DNA of 55,307 nucleotides from Neomegalonema sp. (GTDB lineage Bacteria > Pseudomonadota > Alphaproteobacteria > Rhodobacterales > Rhodobacteraceae). The notes below the pieces were generated by a model. That model was given only the letters and a program-made list of their open reading frames with translations. It did no database searches and was not told the DNA's origin. The stretch covers positions 1 through 55,307 of the forward strand of contig JALEFY010000035.1 of the NCBI GenBank assembly GCA_022760435.1, written 5' to 3'. A program made the position numbers and the translations under genes. How positions within the stretch are numbered: the first letter of the stretch is position 1; the number at the start of each line of letters is the position of its first letter. Positions 44,047 to 53,400 of this stretch are shown here, one piece after another.

Positions 44047-44427
44047 ATGCCCTCTGCAAAATCCCTGAAAATCATGGTCGTCGATGATCAGCAAACCATG
44101 CGTGGTCTTGCGCGTCAGTGCCTCAAGCGCATGGGTATTACGGATGTTTCTCTTGCCGCTGGTGGCGAAGCCGCTCTTCAGCAGCTTCAGACCTCAAAAT
44201 ACGACGTCATCATCTCCGATCTGAACATGCCCGGCATGGATGGCATGGAGCTGGCCGAGAAGGTCAAGGCGCATCCGGTGCTCAAGCAGATCCCGTTCCT
44301 GCTCGCGACCTCCGAGATGTTCCGCGACAAGGCCGAAGGCGACACCGTCGATGCTTTCGTGGCCAAGCCGTTCTCGATCGCGGATCTGCGTTCGGCAATG
44401 GAAGCCAAGATCGGTCCGATTTCCTGA
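44047..44427 (+). CDS. cheY: CheY response regulator (second copy)
   Basis: A 126-residue single-domain receiver with D13/D14, phosphoacceptor D58 (IISDLNMPGMDG), a Thr in LLATSEMF and the Lys in VAKPF. It differs from the first copy through its longer segment before the Lys (FRDKAEGDTVDAFVAK). Last gene of the chemotaxis operon, closed by a terminator at 44543-44566. The start at 44047 follows TTGGAG. Confidence 0.95.
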   Translation: MPSAKSLKIMVVDDQQTMRGLARQCLKRMGITDVSLAAGGEAALQQLQTSKYDVIISDLNMPGMDGMELAEKVKAHPVLKQIPFLLATSEMFRDKAEGDTVDAFVAKPFSIADLRSAMEAKIGPIS

Positions 44428-44453
44428 TCCGATCTGCAAAGCGCTTTGCCTAT

Positions 44454-44490
44454 TGCGAAGTGACTTTGACCCACTGCGAAGTGATTTTGA
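44454..44490. repeat. Two 16-bp direct repeats at a 21-bp period upstream of arsM
   Basis: TGCGAAGTGACTTTGA (44454-44469) and TGCGAAGTGATTTTGA (44475-44490) differ at one base and start 21 bp apart, which is two helical turns. The spacing fits an operator with two sites on one face. They lie between the che operon and the terminator before arsM. Confidence 0.6.
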
Positions 44491-44542
44491 AAAAGACCGC
44501 CCGGATGATAGGCAAGTTTGCATCGTCACCGGGCCGGATTGG

Positions 44543-44566
44543 AAAGCCGCCCGAGGGCGGCTTTTT
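44543..44566 (+). terminator. Intrinsic terminator ending the chemotaxis operon, immediately before arsM
   Basis: Perfect 8-bp stem AGCCGCCC (44545-44552)/GGGCGGCT (44555-44562) with a GA loop and five Ts. Only 36 bases separate it from the arsM start, so it could end the che mRNA or act as an attenuator in the arsM leader. Confidence 0.85.
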
Positions 44567-44602
44567 GATTTTTCACACTCAATCACGGCAGGGCGTTGCG
44601 TC

Positions 44603-45640
44603 ATGGATCATCTTTCGGTTCAGGAATATTACGGCGAGACATTGCAGAGCAGCCAGGACCTCAAGACCAATGCCTGCTGTGATGCAGAAGCGCCGCCTGC
44701 GCATATTCGAGCGATCCTCGGCGATATCCACCCCGAGATCTCAAGCCGCTACTATGGCTGCGGCCTGGTTGCGCCGTCGGTTCTGGAGGGCGCGAGGGTT
44801 CTGGATCTGGGCTGCGGGACCGGGCGCGATGTCTATTTGCTCTCGCGATTGGTCGGGCCGAGCGGTCATGTGATCGGGGTCGACATGACCGAGGCGCAGC
44901 TTGCGGTCGCGCGGGGCGCGCTCGACTGGCAGATGGCGCGCTTTGGTTTTGAGACGCCCAATGTCTCGCTGCTCACTGGCTATATCGAGCAGCTCGCAGC
45001 ACTGCCGATCGAGCCTGAAAGCATCGATGTGATCGTTTCCAATTGCGTGGTCAATCTGGCGACCGACAAACGCGCGGTGCTCCAGGGGGCGTTTGATCTG
45101 CTCAAGCCGGGCGGCGAGATGTTCTTCTCGGATGTCTATGCCGACCGCCGTATTCCCGATGAATTGCGCGCTGATCCGGTGTTGTATGGCGAATGTCTGT
45201 CCGGCGCGCTTTACTCGGGCGATTTTCTGCGTTTGGCGCGTGAGGTCGGCTTTGCCGAGCCGCGCCGAGTGACCAGCCGGACGCTGAGCGTTGATGACCC
45301 GGAAGCGGAGGCAAAACTGGGCGATATCCGTTTTGTCTCGGAGACTTGGCGGCTGTTCAAATGTGATGATCTGGAAGGCAGCGCGGAAGATTACGGCCAA
45401 CATGTCACCTATCGCGGCGGCGTTGAGGGCGAGGAGGAGCAGTTCGTGCTCGATGACGGCCATGGCTTTACCAAAGGCGCATCGGTGCGGGTGAGCGGCG
45501 ATACTTTTGCGCTGATCAAGGCCAGCCGATTCGCCCCTTATTTCGACTTCGATGCCGGCGATGGCTTGCATCGCGGTGCGTTCGCGAACAGCGCTTGCTG
45601 TGCTCCGAAGCCAAAGGCTACCGGCTCGAGCTGCTGTTAA
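44603..45640 (+). CDS. arsM: Arsenite S-adenosylmethionine methyltransferase ArsM
   Basis: A 345-residue methyltransferase. SAM motif VLDLGCGTGRDVYLLSRLVG is near 66-85. Four cysteines at the places used for As(III) binding and methyl transfer are visible: C25/C26 (TNACC), C53 (YYGCG), C148 (SNCVVNL) and C198 (YGECLSGA). It ends with two Cys pairs (CCAPK and a terminal CC), as in many ArsM proteins. It methylates arsenite to mono-, di- and volatile trimethyl forms. Only one gene; no arsR or arsB nearby. See the transferases at 16.4-17.7 kb for a possible arsenosugar route. Confidence 0.93.
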   Translation: MDHLSVQEYYGETLQSSQDLKTNACCDAEAPPAHIRAILGDIHPEISSRYYGCGLVAPSVLEGARVLDLGCGTGRDVYLLSRLVGPSGHVIGVDMTEAQLAVARGALDWQMARFGFETPNVSLLTGYIEQLAALPIEPESIDVIVSNCVVNLATDKRAVLQGAFDLLKPGGEMFFSDVYADRRIPDELRADPVLYGECLSGALYSGDFLRLAREVGFAEPRRVTSRTLSVDDPEAEAKLGDIRFVSETWRLFKCDDLEGSAEDYGQHVTYRGGVEGEEEQFVLDDGHGFTKGASVRVSGDTFALIKASRFAPYFDFDAGDGLHRGAFANSACCAPKPKATGSSCC

Positions 45641-46010
45641 GCGCTGCGCCAAGGCGCATAACAAGGCGCATAACTCGTCAGACCCGCCCCGCCGATCGCG
45701 GGGCGATCTTCCTCGTGAGGAGAAAGCGCGAAACGTTTTCACCTCGGTGTTTTTCTGATATGGTTAATTCAGTGACGCGGGGTCGATTGCCCTGAATTTA
45801 AGGTTCTGGCTAACGAGTTGTTAAGCAAACCGCGTCAGACAGGAGGCAAGCGGATAAACCGCTCGCTCTCCCGAGCGCAGCCACAGGCTGGGTTCGCAAT
45901 AACGATACTATGCGATGCCGGATGACAGCTCGCTGCACTCGTGGTGAGCCGGATTGATCGAAAGAGCAACGACCTGTGTGCCCGACAGGCACGGGGGTGA
46001 GGAGACCCGG
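45641..46010. other. 370-bp intergenic region after arsM
   Basis: Contains a perfect 12-bp tandem duplication CAAGGCGCATAA at 45650-45661 and 45662-45673 just after the arsM stop, and a stem-loop GCCCCGC (45686-45692)/GCGGGGC (45698-45704) without a T-run, probably a weak end for arsM mRNA. A CTAA-N7-TTAA sequence at 45810-45824 is one base off a CtrA-type box. The downstream lipoprotein promoter is expected in 45760-46000, but I cannot place it. No gene-like frame was convincing. Confidence 0.5.
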
Positions 46011-46997
46011 ATGTCGCATCGGCTGAAGAAAACTGCTGTCATTGCCGCTCTGAGCTTGAGCACTGCCCTGGTTTCAGGCTGCTCGGATATGGGGAGCACC
46101 TTCGCGCGTCGCTCTGCCGCCACGCCGGTAACGGCCGGTGCCGGATCGGCCGGGTTCGACCAGCTCGCACAAGCGCGGCGTTTCGAGAGCCGGGGCAGCA
46201 ACGGTTTCGAGACCGGTGATATCGCCGCCAACGCGCCGAGCCGCCCCTTCCGACCGCAAAACGGCGTGGCGATGTGGGATGGAGACCTCTCGCGTCTGGG
46301 TATGACCGCCAGCCATCCCGCCTTGCCCCGCCATTCCTGGGCTCGGGTGACCAATCTGGATACCGGTAAGACCACGCTGGTAAAGATCACCAGCAATCGG
46401 CTGGTCAACCGCGGCAGCGATGTCGAGCTGTCCCGCGATGCTGCGGCGGCGCTCGGACTGGGCCAGAATAGCCGCGCCAATATCCGCATCGAGGCCGCTG
46501 ATCCGCACAGCACCGCTGCCTATCAGGCACCGCAGCCGAGCCGCCGCGTTGCTGCCACCAGCGCCCAGACCCGCGGTGTTGCGATCCCGCCGGCGGTGAG
46601 CGCGGTGGCTCCCACCCGCACCGCGCCGCAGCCGCGGCAAGCCAGCGCATCTTTCGCGCCCAAGGGGCCGCAACTGATGACCGGCTCGATCCCGCGCGCC
46701 ACGGCGAGCACGCAAGTCGCTCAAGCCCGGCAAGCGGTTCAGGCCGAGGCGGGCTACACCCCGCGTTTCTTGCAGGTTGGTTCGTTCTCTGATCGCGCCA
46801 ATGCCGAGAAGGCGCTGATGCAGCTCAAGACCAGAGCGCTCGACCCGTCGGGGCCGTTCATTCAGCCGGTGACGGTGAGTGGGCGCACCTTCTACCGGGT
46901 TCGCCTTGGACCGCTCACCAGCCGCGCAGCCGCGGAACGGGCGCTGATCGCCGCCAAGGCGCAAGGCTATGAGGATGCGCGGCTCTTGCAGCGCTGA
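46011..46997 (+). CDS. RlpA-like SPOR-domain lipoprotein (degenerate DPBB)
   Basis: A 328-residue protein with a lipoprotein signal (ALSLSTALVSGC, Cys of the lipobox near residue 24). A double-psi beta-barrel-like region (WARVTNLDTGKTTLVKITSNRL, VELSRDAAAALGL) is followed by a Pro/Ala/Gln-rich linker and a C-terminal SPOR domain (PRFLQVGSFSDRANAEKAL) that binds denuded septal peptidoglycan. RlpA enzymes carry VNDRGP with a catalytic Asp; here the place reads KITSNRLVNRG without it, so lytic activity is doubtful. ATG 46011 has GAGGAG upstream. A terminator follows. Confidence 0.8.
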   Translation: MSHRLKKTAVIAALSLSTALVSGCSDMGSTFARRSAATPVTAGAGSAGFDQLAQARRFESRGSNGFETGDIAANAPSRPFRPQNGVAMWDGDLSRLGMTASHPALPRHSWARVTNLDTGKTTLVKITSNRLVNRGSDVELSRDAAAALGLGQNSRANIRIEAADPHSTAAYQAPQPSRRVAATSAQTRGVAIPPAVSAVAPTRTAPQPRQASASFAPKGPQLMTGSIPRATASTQVAQARQAVQAEAGYTPRFLQVGSFSDRANAEKALMQLKTRALDPSGPFIQPVTVSGRTFYRVRLGPLTSRAAAERALIAAKAQGYEDARLLQR

Positions 46998-47053
46998 GCT
47001 GGAAGACAGCACAACCATTTTGCGAAGACCCTCTTGGAGGGGCCATATTGCCC

Positions 47054-47086
47054 AGAGCGCATCGCCTTGATGCGCTCTTTTGTTTT
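47054..47086 (+). terminator. Intrinsic terminator of the SPOR lipoprotein gene
   Basis: Perfect 10-bp stem AGAGCGCATC (47054-47063)/GATGCGCTCT (47069-47078) with a five-base loop and a T-rich tail TTTGTTTT. Confidence 0.88.
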
Positions 47087-47198
47087 GCCACGCCTCGCCC
47101 TTTGCTCCTGAGCCTCGATCCTGTTACCAGAGCGCAAAACCCGCATCCGGCATGCGGCAAGAAACTGTACGAGACCTTTGGTATCGAGCGGAGCGCGC

Positions 47199-48404
47199 AT
47201 GATCTGGATGAAACGCCCCACCCCACTCGCAACCGGCCTGATCTGTCTGATCGCCGCGATGCTGATCGCACTCGCCCCGCGTATGGCCGGAGCGCAGGCC
47301 CTCGATCTGCGCTCGAACAGTGCCATCCTGCTCGACCTGAGCGCCGATAGCGTGCTGCTGGCCAAGAATGACGAGATGCCGATCCCGCCGGCCTCGATGT
47401 CCAAGCTGATGACCATCGCCGTTGCCTTCGAGGCAATCGAGCAGGGGCGGCTGACCCTCGAGACGCAGGTGCCGGTGAGCGAGCGCGCCTTTCGCAAGGA
47501 GGGCTCGACCATGTTCCTCAATCTCGGCGATCGGGTGCGGGTCGAGGATCTGCTGCGCGGGATCATCATTCAATCCGGCAATGATGCCTGTATCGCGCTG
47601 GCAGAAGGGCTCTCCGGTTCCGAGGCCGCGTTTGTGGACGAGATGAACGCCCTTGCCGAGCATCTGGGCCTTGAGCAATCGCATTTCGCCAATGTCACCG
47701 GCTTGCCGCATCCGGAGCATCGCATGTCCGTGCGCGATCTGGCGACGCTGGCGCGGCATCTGATCGAGGCCTTTCCGCAGCACTACCATTATTTCTCCGA
47801 GCGCGAATTTACCTGGGCAACGGCCCGGCAGCCCAATCGCAACCCGCTGCTTTATATCGACGGTCTCAATGCCGATGGTCTCAAGACCGGTCATACCGAA
47901 GAGGCAGGCTATGGGCTCGTCGGCTCGGCGCAACGTGATGGGCGGCGGCTGGTTGCCGTCGTCTCGGGTCTCTCGAGCATCGCCGAGCGCTCGCAGGAAT
48001 CCGAGCGCCTGATCACCTGGGGTTTTCGCAATTTCTCGGTGGAGACGCTGCTGAGTGCCGGGGACGAGGTCGGGCAGGCCGATGTCTGGATCGGCGAGCA
48101 GGCGCAAGTGCCGCTGGTGCTGGAGAAGGACCTGCGCTTGGCGCTGCCCAAGGCCGGGCGCAAGCAGCCGCAAGCGCGCCTCGTCTATGAAGGGCCGGTC
48201 CCGGCGCCGATCCAGAAAGGGGACCGGATCGGGATCCTGGTCGTGCGCGTGCCGGATCTGGGCGAGACCCGGGTGCCTGTGCTGGCCGGGGCCGATGTCG
48301 CGCGCGGCGGCTATCTCGCCAAGGCCAAGGCGGGGGCGATGCTGCTGACGCAGAAAGCCAAGGCTGCTCTGGGCATCGGCGCGAAGGATGCGCCCAATCC
48401 ATGA
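47199..48404 (+). CDS. Serine-type D-Ala-D-Ala carboxypeptidase (penicillin-binding protein 5/6 family)
   Basis: A 401-residue DacA/DacC/DacF-type carboxypeptidase, exported through a signal peptide (ATGLICLIAAMLIALAPRMAGA). The three active-site motifs are SMSK (SxxK), SGN and KTGHT. The C-terminal PBP5-associated domain is present, ending KAALGIGAKDAPNP. It trims pentapeptide stems in the periplasm. ATG at 47199 or 47208; the former has GGAG upstream. Its stop overlaps tmk by four bases, starting the coupled run dac-tmk-holB. Confidence 0.95.
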   Translation: MIWMKRPTPLATGLICLIAAMLIALAPRMAGAQALDLRSNSAILLDLSADSVLLAKNDEMPIPPASMSKLMTIAVAFEAIEQGRLTLETQVPVSERAFRKEGSTMFLNLGDRVRVEDLLRGIIIQSGNDACIALAEGLSGSEAAFVDEMNALAEHLGLEQSHFANVTGLPHPEHRMSVRDLATLARHLIEAFPQHYHYFSEREFTWATARQPNRNPLLYIDGLNADGLKTGHTEEAGYGLVGSAQRDGRRLVAVVSGLSSIAERSQESERLITWGFRNFSVETLLSAGDEVGQADVWIGEQAQVPLVLEKDLRLALPKAGRKQPQARLVYEGPVPAPIQKGDRIGILVVRVPDLGETRVPVLAGADVARGGYLAKAKAGAMLLTQKAKAALGIGAKDAPNP

Positions 48405-49045
48405 CCCAGAGCGCGCGCCAACAGGGCCTGTTCGTCACCTTTGAGGGGATTGATGGGGCTGGCAAGAGCCTGCAATTGCGGCTGGCGGCCGAGGCGCTGC
48501 GCGCGCGCGGGCGTGATGTGATCACGACGCGCGAGCCCGGCGGATCTGCGGGCGCCGAAGAGATCCGGGCGCTGCTGGTGCGCGGCGAGCCCGGGCGCTG
48601 GTCGGCGCTCACCGAGACGCTGCTGTTCACCGCCGCTCGCCGCGATCACTGGGAGCGGACCATCGAGCCGGGGCTGGCCCGCGGCGCGATCGTGCTGTGC
48701 GATCGGTTCGTGGACAGCACCCGCGCCTATCAGGCCGCCGGGCGCGGGGTTGATCCGGCCACCATCGAACGGCTGCATGCAGAGGCGCTGGGGGTCGAGG
48801 CGGATCTGACCCTGATCTTCGATCTCGATCCGATGATCGCCCGCGCCCGCGGCGGTGCCGGGCAGGAGGATCGGTTCGAGCGCTTCGCCGCCGACTTTCA
48901 CGAGCGTCTGCGCGAGAGTTTCCTGGCCATCGCCAAGCGCGCGCCCGAGCGTTGCCGTCTCATCGATGCCGCTCCGGCGCCGGAGGTGATCGCCGAGCGG
49001 GTCAATGCGGTGATCGAGGCGGCCTTGACGGTGAAGCAGGCATGA
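48401..49045 (+). CDS. tmk: Thymidylate kinase
   Basis: A 214-residue dTMP kinase. P-loop FEGIDGAGKSLQ near residues 11-22, TTREPGG, and the DRFVDSTRAYQ segment are all present; the Gly-rich lid (RARGGAGQEDRFE) lies in the last third. Makes dTDP for DNA synthesis. Overlaps the carboxypeptidase gene by four bases and holB by four bases. Confidence 0.97.
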   Translation: MTQSARQQGLFVTFEGIDGAGKSLQLRLAAEALRARGRDVITTREPGGSAGAEEIRALLVRGEPGRWSALTETLLFTAARRDHWERTIEPGLARGAIVLCDRFVDSTRAYQAAGRGVDPATIERLHAEALGVEADLTLIFDLDPMIARARGGAGQEDRFERFAADFHERLRESFLAIAKRAPERCRLIDAAPAPEVIAERVNAVIEAALTVKQA

Positions 49046-50199
49046 GTCGGCGCGCCGCCGATCAGGATGAGGAACCCTCTGGCCGCCCGCTCGACGCGGA
49101 TCGTCTGGAAGGGGTGCTGCACCCGCGCGATACCCATCATGTGCTCGGGCATGATCGGCCAGAGGCGGCGTTTCTGAGCGCCTGGAATGCCGGACGCCCG
49201 CATCATGCCTGGCTGCTGCGCGGTCAGCCTGGCATCGGCAAGGCCTGCTTCGCCTATCGCATCGCCCGGTTCCTGCTTTCGCGCGTTGATCTCGACGAGC
49301 AGATGTTTGCGAGGCATCCCGAACAGGTCGGCTCGCTGGATGTACCGGCGCTCGATCCGGCGCTGCGTCAGATCGAGGCGGGCGGGCATCCGGGACTGAT
49401 TGAGCTGCGCCGCCCCTGGGATGAGAAGGCCAAGCGTTTCAAGAAGGATATCAGCGTCGCTCAGGTCCGGCGGCTGCTCAGCTTCTTTCAGATGTCGGCG
49501 GCAGATGCGGGTTGGCGGGTCGCGATCGTCGATCCGGCGGAGGACATGACCACCGGCGCGGCCAATGCGCTGCTCAAGGCGCTGGAGGAGCCGCCAGCGC
49601 GGGCGATGTTCCTGCTGGTGAGCCATGCGCCGGGGCGCTTGCCCGCGACGATCCGTTCGCGTTGCCGGACCCTCGATTTCGCGCCCCTGCCGGGCAATTT
49701 GGCGGCGGTGGCGATCTCGGAGGCCTGTGATGAGGTGGATGCCGGGTTGGCCGCCCGGCTCGATGCGCTCTGCCCCGGGGCGCCGGGTGAGGCGTTGCGC
49801 CTGCATCGCGGGGGCGGGCTGGAGACCTATGGTGCTCTTGTCGCGCTGCTCTCAAGTTTGCCGCGCCTTGATCGCGGTCGGCTCTCTGCCCTGATGAGCG
49901 AAACCGGCAAGGGCGGTGCCGAGGGGCTCGCGCGTACCGGTCGCCTGCTGCGTCTGGTGCTTGAGCGGGTTGCGCGCACCGGCGCCTATGGCCAGCCGCC
50001 TGCCGAAGCGGTGCCGGGTGAAGCGCAGATGCTGACGCGCCTCGCGCCCACACCATTGGCCGCCCGCGCTTATGCCGAAGCCGCGATGGTCGTGTCCGAC
50101 AAGCTCGAGGCTGCCTTGGGGCTCAATCTCGACCCGTCCCGCACCGTGCTCGATATCGCGCTCTATCTCGAGCAGCTCTCGCGCCAGACGCGGGCGTGA
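49042..50199 (+). CDS. holB: DNA polymerase III subunit delta'
   Basis: A 385-residue clamp-loader subunit. The P-loop region GQPGIGKACFAYRIARF, the AAA segment WRVAIVDPAEDMTTGAANALLKALEEPP and the SRC motif (IRSRCRTLDF) are present. The four-Cys zinc module of E. coli delta' is not visible (only HPEQVGSLDV and IELRRPWDE at that place), which is normal in alphaproteobacteria as I recall. tmk-holB linkage is widespread. A 231-base gap follows before ileS. Confidence 0.95.
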   Translation: MSRRAADQDEEPSGRPLDADRLEGVLHPRDTHHVLGHDRPEAAFLSAWNAGRPHHAWLLRGQPGIGKACFAYRIARFLLSRVDLDEQMFARHPEQVGSLDVPALDPALRQIEAGGHPGLIELRRPWDEKAKRFKKDISVAQVRRLLSFFQMSAADAGWRVAIVDPAEDMTTGAANALLKALEEPPARAMFLLVSHAPGRLPATIRSRCRTLDFAPLPGNLAAVAISEACDEVDAGLAARLDALCPGAPGEALRLHRGGGLETYGALVALLSSLPRLDRGRLSALMSETGKGGAEGLARTGRLLRLVLERVARTGAYGQPPAEAVPGEAQMLTRLAPTPLAARAYAEAAMVVSDKLEAALGLNLDPSRTVLDIALYLEQLSRQTRA

Positions 50200-50430
50200 C
50201 CGGCTGACTTCGCGCTGGACGACGCCGGGGCGCGCTGCTAGTGAGCGCTCTATGCGAGCGGTAAACAGCATATTCCAACATTTGGGCCCGTTTCGAATTA
50301 TGGGCCCGGCCGCCTGACCTTCTCATCATGGGGGGTGGGTGAGCCGGGGATGTTTGCTCGCAAGCGGTTCGCGCCAAGCGCGTATCGCCTGCCCTCAGCT
50401 CGAATTCCTGATTGATGAGAGACCGCCGCC

Positions 50431-53400
50431 ATGACCGCGAAATCCAAGGCGCCCGCAAAGGGCAAGGCTGCCAAAAAAGCTGAACAGCAAGCCGATCAGA
50501 ACCAAGCCGATCAGAACAAAGATCTCAAGGCTGACAAATCGGCCGAGGCTGCTGGTGCCGATTACAAAGACACGATCTTCCTGCCCGAGACCGAGTTCCC
50601 GATGCGGGCCGGTCTGCCCAAACGCGAGCCTGAATGGCTCGAGCGTTGGGCGAAGATGGACCTCTACGGCCAGCTTCGCGCGCAGTCCAAGGGCCGCGAG
50701 CGCTTTGAGCTGCATGACGGCCCCCCTTACGCCAATGGCCATCTGCATATCGGCCACGCGCTCAACAAGATCCTCAAGGACATGGTGGTGCGCTCGCACC
50801 AGATGATGGGCTTTGACAGCCGCTACGTGCCCGGTTGGGATTGCCATGGCCTGCCGATCGAATGGAAGATCGAAGAGAAATACCGCGCCAGCGGAAAGGA
50901 CAAGGACCAGGTGCCGGTCAACGAATTCCGCGCCGAATGCCGCCGCTTTGCCGAAGAATGGGTGGGCATCCAGCGCGAGGAGTTCAAGCGGCTCGGCATC
51001 GCGGGTGAGTGGGATCGCCCCTACACCACCATGGCCTTCCGCTCCGAAGCGATCATCGCTCAGGAATTCATGAAGTTCGTGATGAACGGCACGCTCTATC
51101 GCGGCTCCAAGCCGGTGATGTGGAGCCCGGTGGAAAAGACCGCGCTCGCCGAGGCCGAGGTCGAATATCACGATCATGAAAGCCACACGATCTGGGTGAA
51201 GTTCCCGCTGCAAAAGGCGCCCGAAGCGCTGGCGGATGCGCGCGTTGTGATCTGGACGACGACGCCCTGGACCATCCCCTCGAACCGCGGCATCGCGTTC
51301 TCGCAGAGCATCGCCTACGGGCTCTATGAGGTCACCGAGGCACCGGCGGACAATTGGTCCGTGCCCGGTGATCGGTTGATCCTGGCCGATGCGCTGGCCG
51401 AGGATGCGCTCAAGAAGGGCCGGGTCGAGGGCTTCAAGCGGCTCGCCGATGTGACCGCCGCCGATCTCACCGGAGCGATCGCGCGCCATCCGCTGCATGC
51501 GCAGGATGATTTTTGGTCCTATGAAGTGCCGCTGCTCGCCGGTGATTTCGTCACCGATGACGCCGGTACCGGCTTTGTGCATTGCGCGCCGAGTCACGGC
51601 CTGGATGATTTCGAGCTTTTCGTCAGCAACGGGCTTGCCGACCGGATGACGTTCAACGTCACCGAGGAAGGCGCCTTTGCCGAGCATGTGCCGCTGCTCG
51701 CTGGCAAGCGCATCCTCAAGCCCAATGGCAAGGAGGGCGATGCCAACAAGGCGGTGATCGAGCTGCTGATGACCGCCGGGGGTCTGCTCGCGCGCGGCAA
51801 GATCAAGCACTCCTACCCGCATTCCTGGCGCTCCAAAGCGCCGCTGATCTATCGCAACACGCCGCAATGGTTCATCGATATCGACCGCAAATTGCGCGAT
51901 GGCGGGCCTTACACAGGCAAGTCGATCCGGCAACGGGCGCTTGAATCGATCGATCGCGATGTGCGCTGGGTGCCCGAAGCCGGGCGCAACCGGCTCTATT
52001 CGATGATCGAGAATCGCCCCGACTGGGTGGTTTCGCGTCAGCGCGCCTGGGGCGTGCCGCTGTGCTGCTTCATGCGCCGAAGCATCGTTGATGGTGTCGA
52101 GCAGGTGGAGTTGCTGCGCGATGAGATGATCAATCAGCGCATCTTCAACGCGTTTGAGGCCGAGGGTGCCGATGCCTGGTTCGCCGAGGACGCCAAGGCG
52201 CGGTTCCTGGGCGAGGACTACGCGCATGACGAATGGGAGAAGGTCACCGACATTCTCGATGTCTGGTTCGATAGCGGCTCGACCCATGCCTTCGTGATGG
52301 AAGACCGCCAGAGCGACGGCAAGCCGGATGGCATGTGGCCGGCCTCGATCTATCTCGAGGGCACCGATCAGCACCGCGGCTGGTTTCATTCCTCGATGCT
52401 GGAGGCCTGCGGCACCCGAGGCCGCGCGCCTTATAATTGCGTGCTCACCCATGGCTTCACGCTCGATGAGAAGGGCATGAAGATGTCCAAATCCTTGGGC
52501 AACACCGTCGCGCCCGAGAAGGTCATCAAGGAATACGGCGCCGATATCCTGCGGCTTTGGGTGGTGCAGTCGGATTTCACCGAGGATCTGCGCATCGGAC
52601 CCGAGATCCTGAAAGGTGTGGCCGACAGCTATCGCCGCCTGCGCAACACCATGCGCTTCATGCTCGGCGCGCTGAAGGATTTCTCCGAAGAAGAGCGACT
52701 GCCGTTTGAGGAGATGCCCGAGCTTGAGCGGCTGATACTGCACCGGCTCGCCGAGCTCGATCCGATCGTGCGCAAAGGCTATCAGGACTTTGAATATGCG
52801 CGGGTTTTCAGCGCCTTGTTCAATTTCTGCACCGTGGATCTGTCGGCCTTCTATTTCGATATCCGCAAGGACGCGCTCTATTGCGATGGCAAGGCGAGCA
52901 TCCGCCGTCGGGCCTGCCGGACGGTGATGGACCTGCTGTTCCACCGCCTGACCACCTGGCTCGCGCCGATGCTGGTGTTCACGATGGAGGATGTCTGGCT
53001 CTCGCGCTTCCCGGACACCGATGGCTCGGTGCATTTGCAGGGCCTGGCCGAGGCGCCGAGCGACTGGCTTGACCCGAGCCTTGCGGAAAAATGGGCGAGC
53101 GTGCGCAAGATCCGCCGGGTCATCACCGGAGCGCTGGAGATCGAGCGTCAGGAGAAGCGGATCGGCTCTTCGCTGGAGGCGGCGCCGGTCGTCAGCCTGT
53201 CGCAAACCGCGATGCGCGAAATCGCGGAATCCGTCGATTTGTGTGAAATCTGCATCACCTCCGGGATCACCCTCAAGAAGGGCAAAGGGGCGGCAAGTGC
53301 CTTCCGGCTGCCCGAACTTGATGGCATTGCCGTGGTTGTGGAGCGTGCAAAAGGTCACAAATGTCAACGCTGTTGGCAAGTTCTGCCGGAAGTGGGCAGT

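Noticed and set aside
45810-45824. CTAA-N7-TTAA as a third CtrA-type box upstream of the SPOR lipoprotein
   Set aside because: One mismatch in the first half-site and about 190 bases from the gene; too weak to list as a site.
50200-50430. Regulatory RNA (T-box-like) before ileS
   Set aside because: T-boxes are not expected in this phylum and no T-box sequence is present; only a GGGCCC symmetry is seen.
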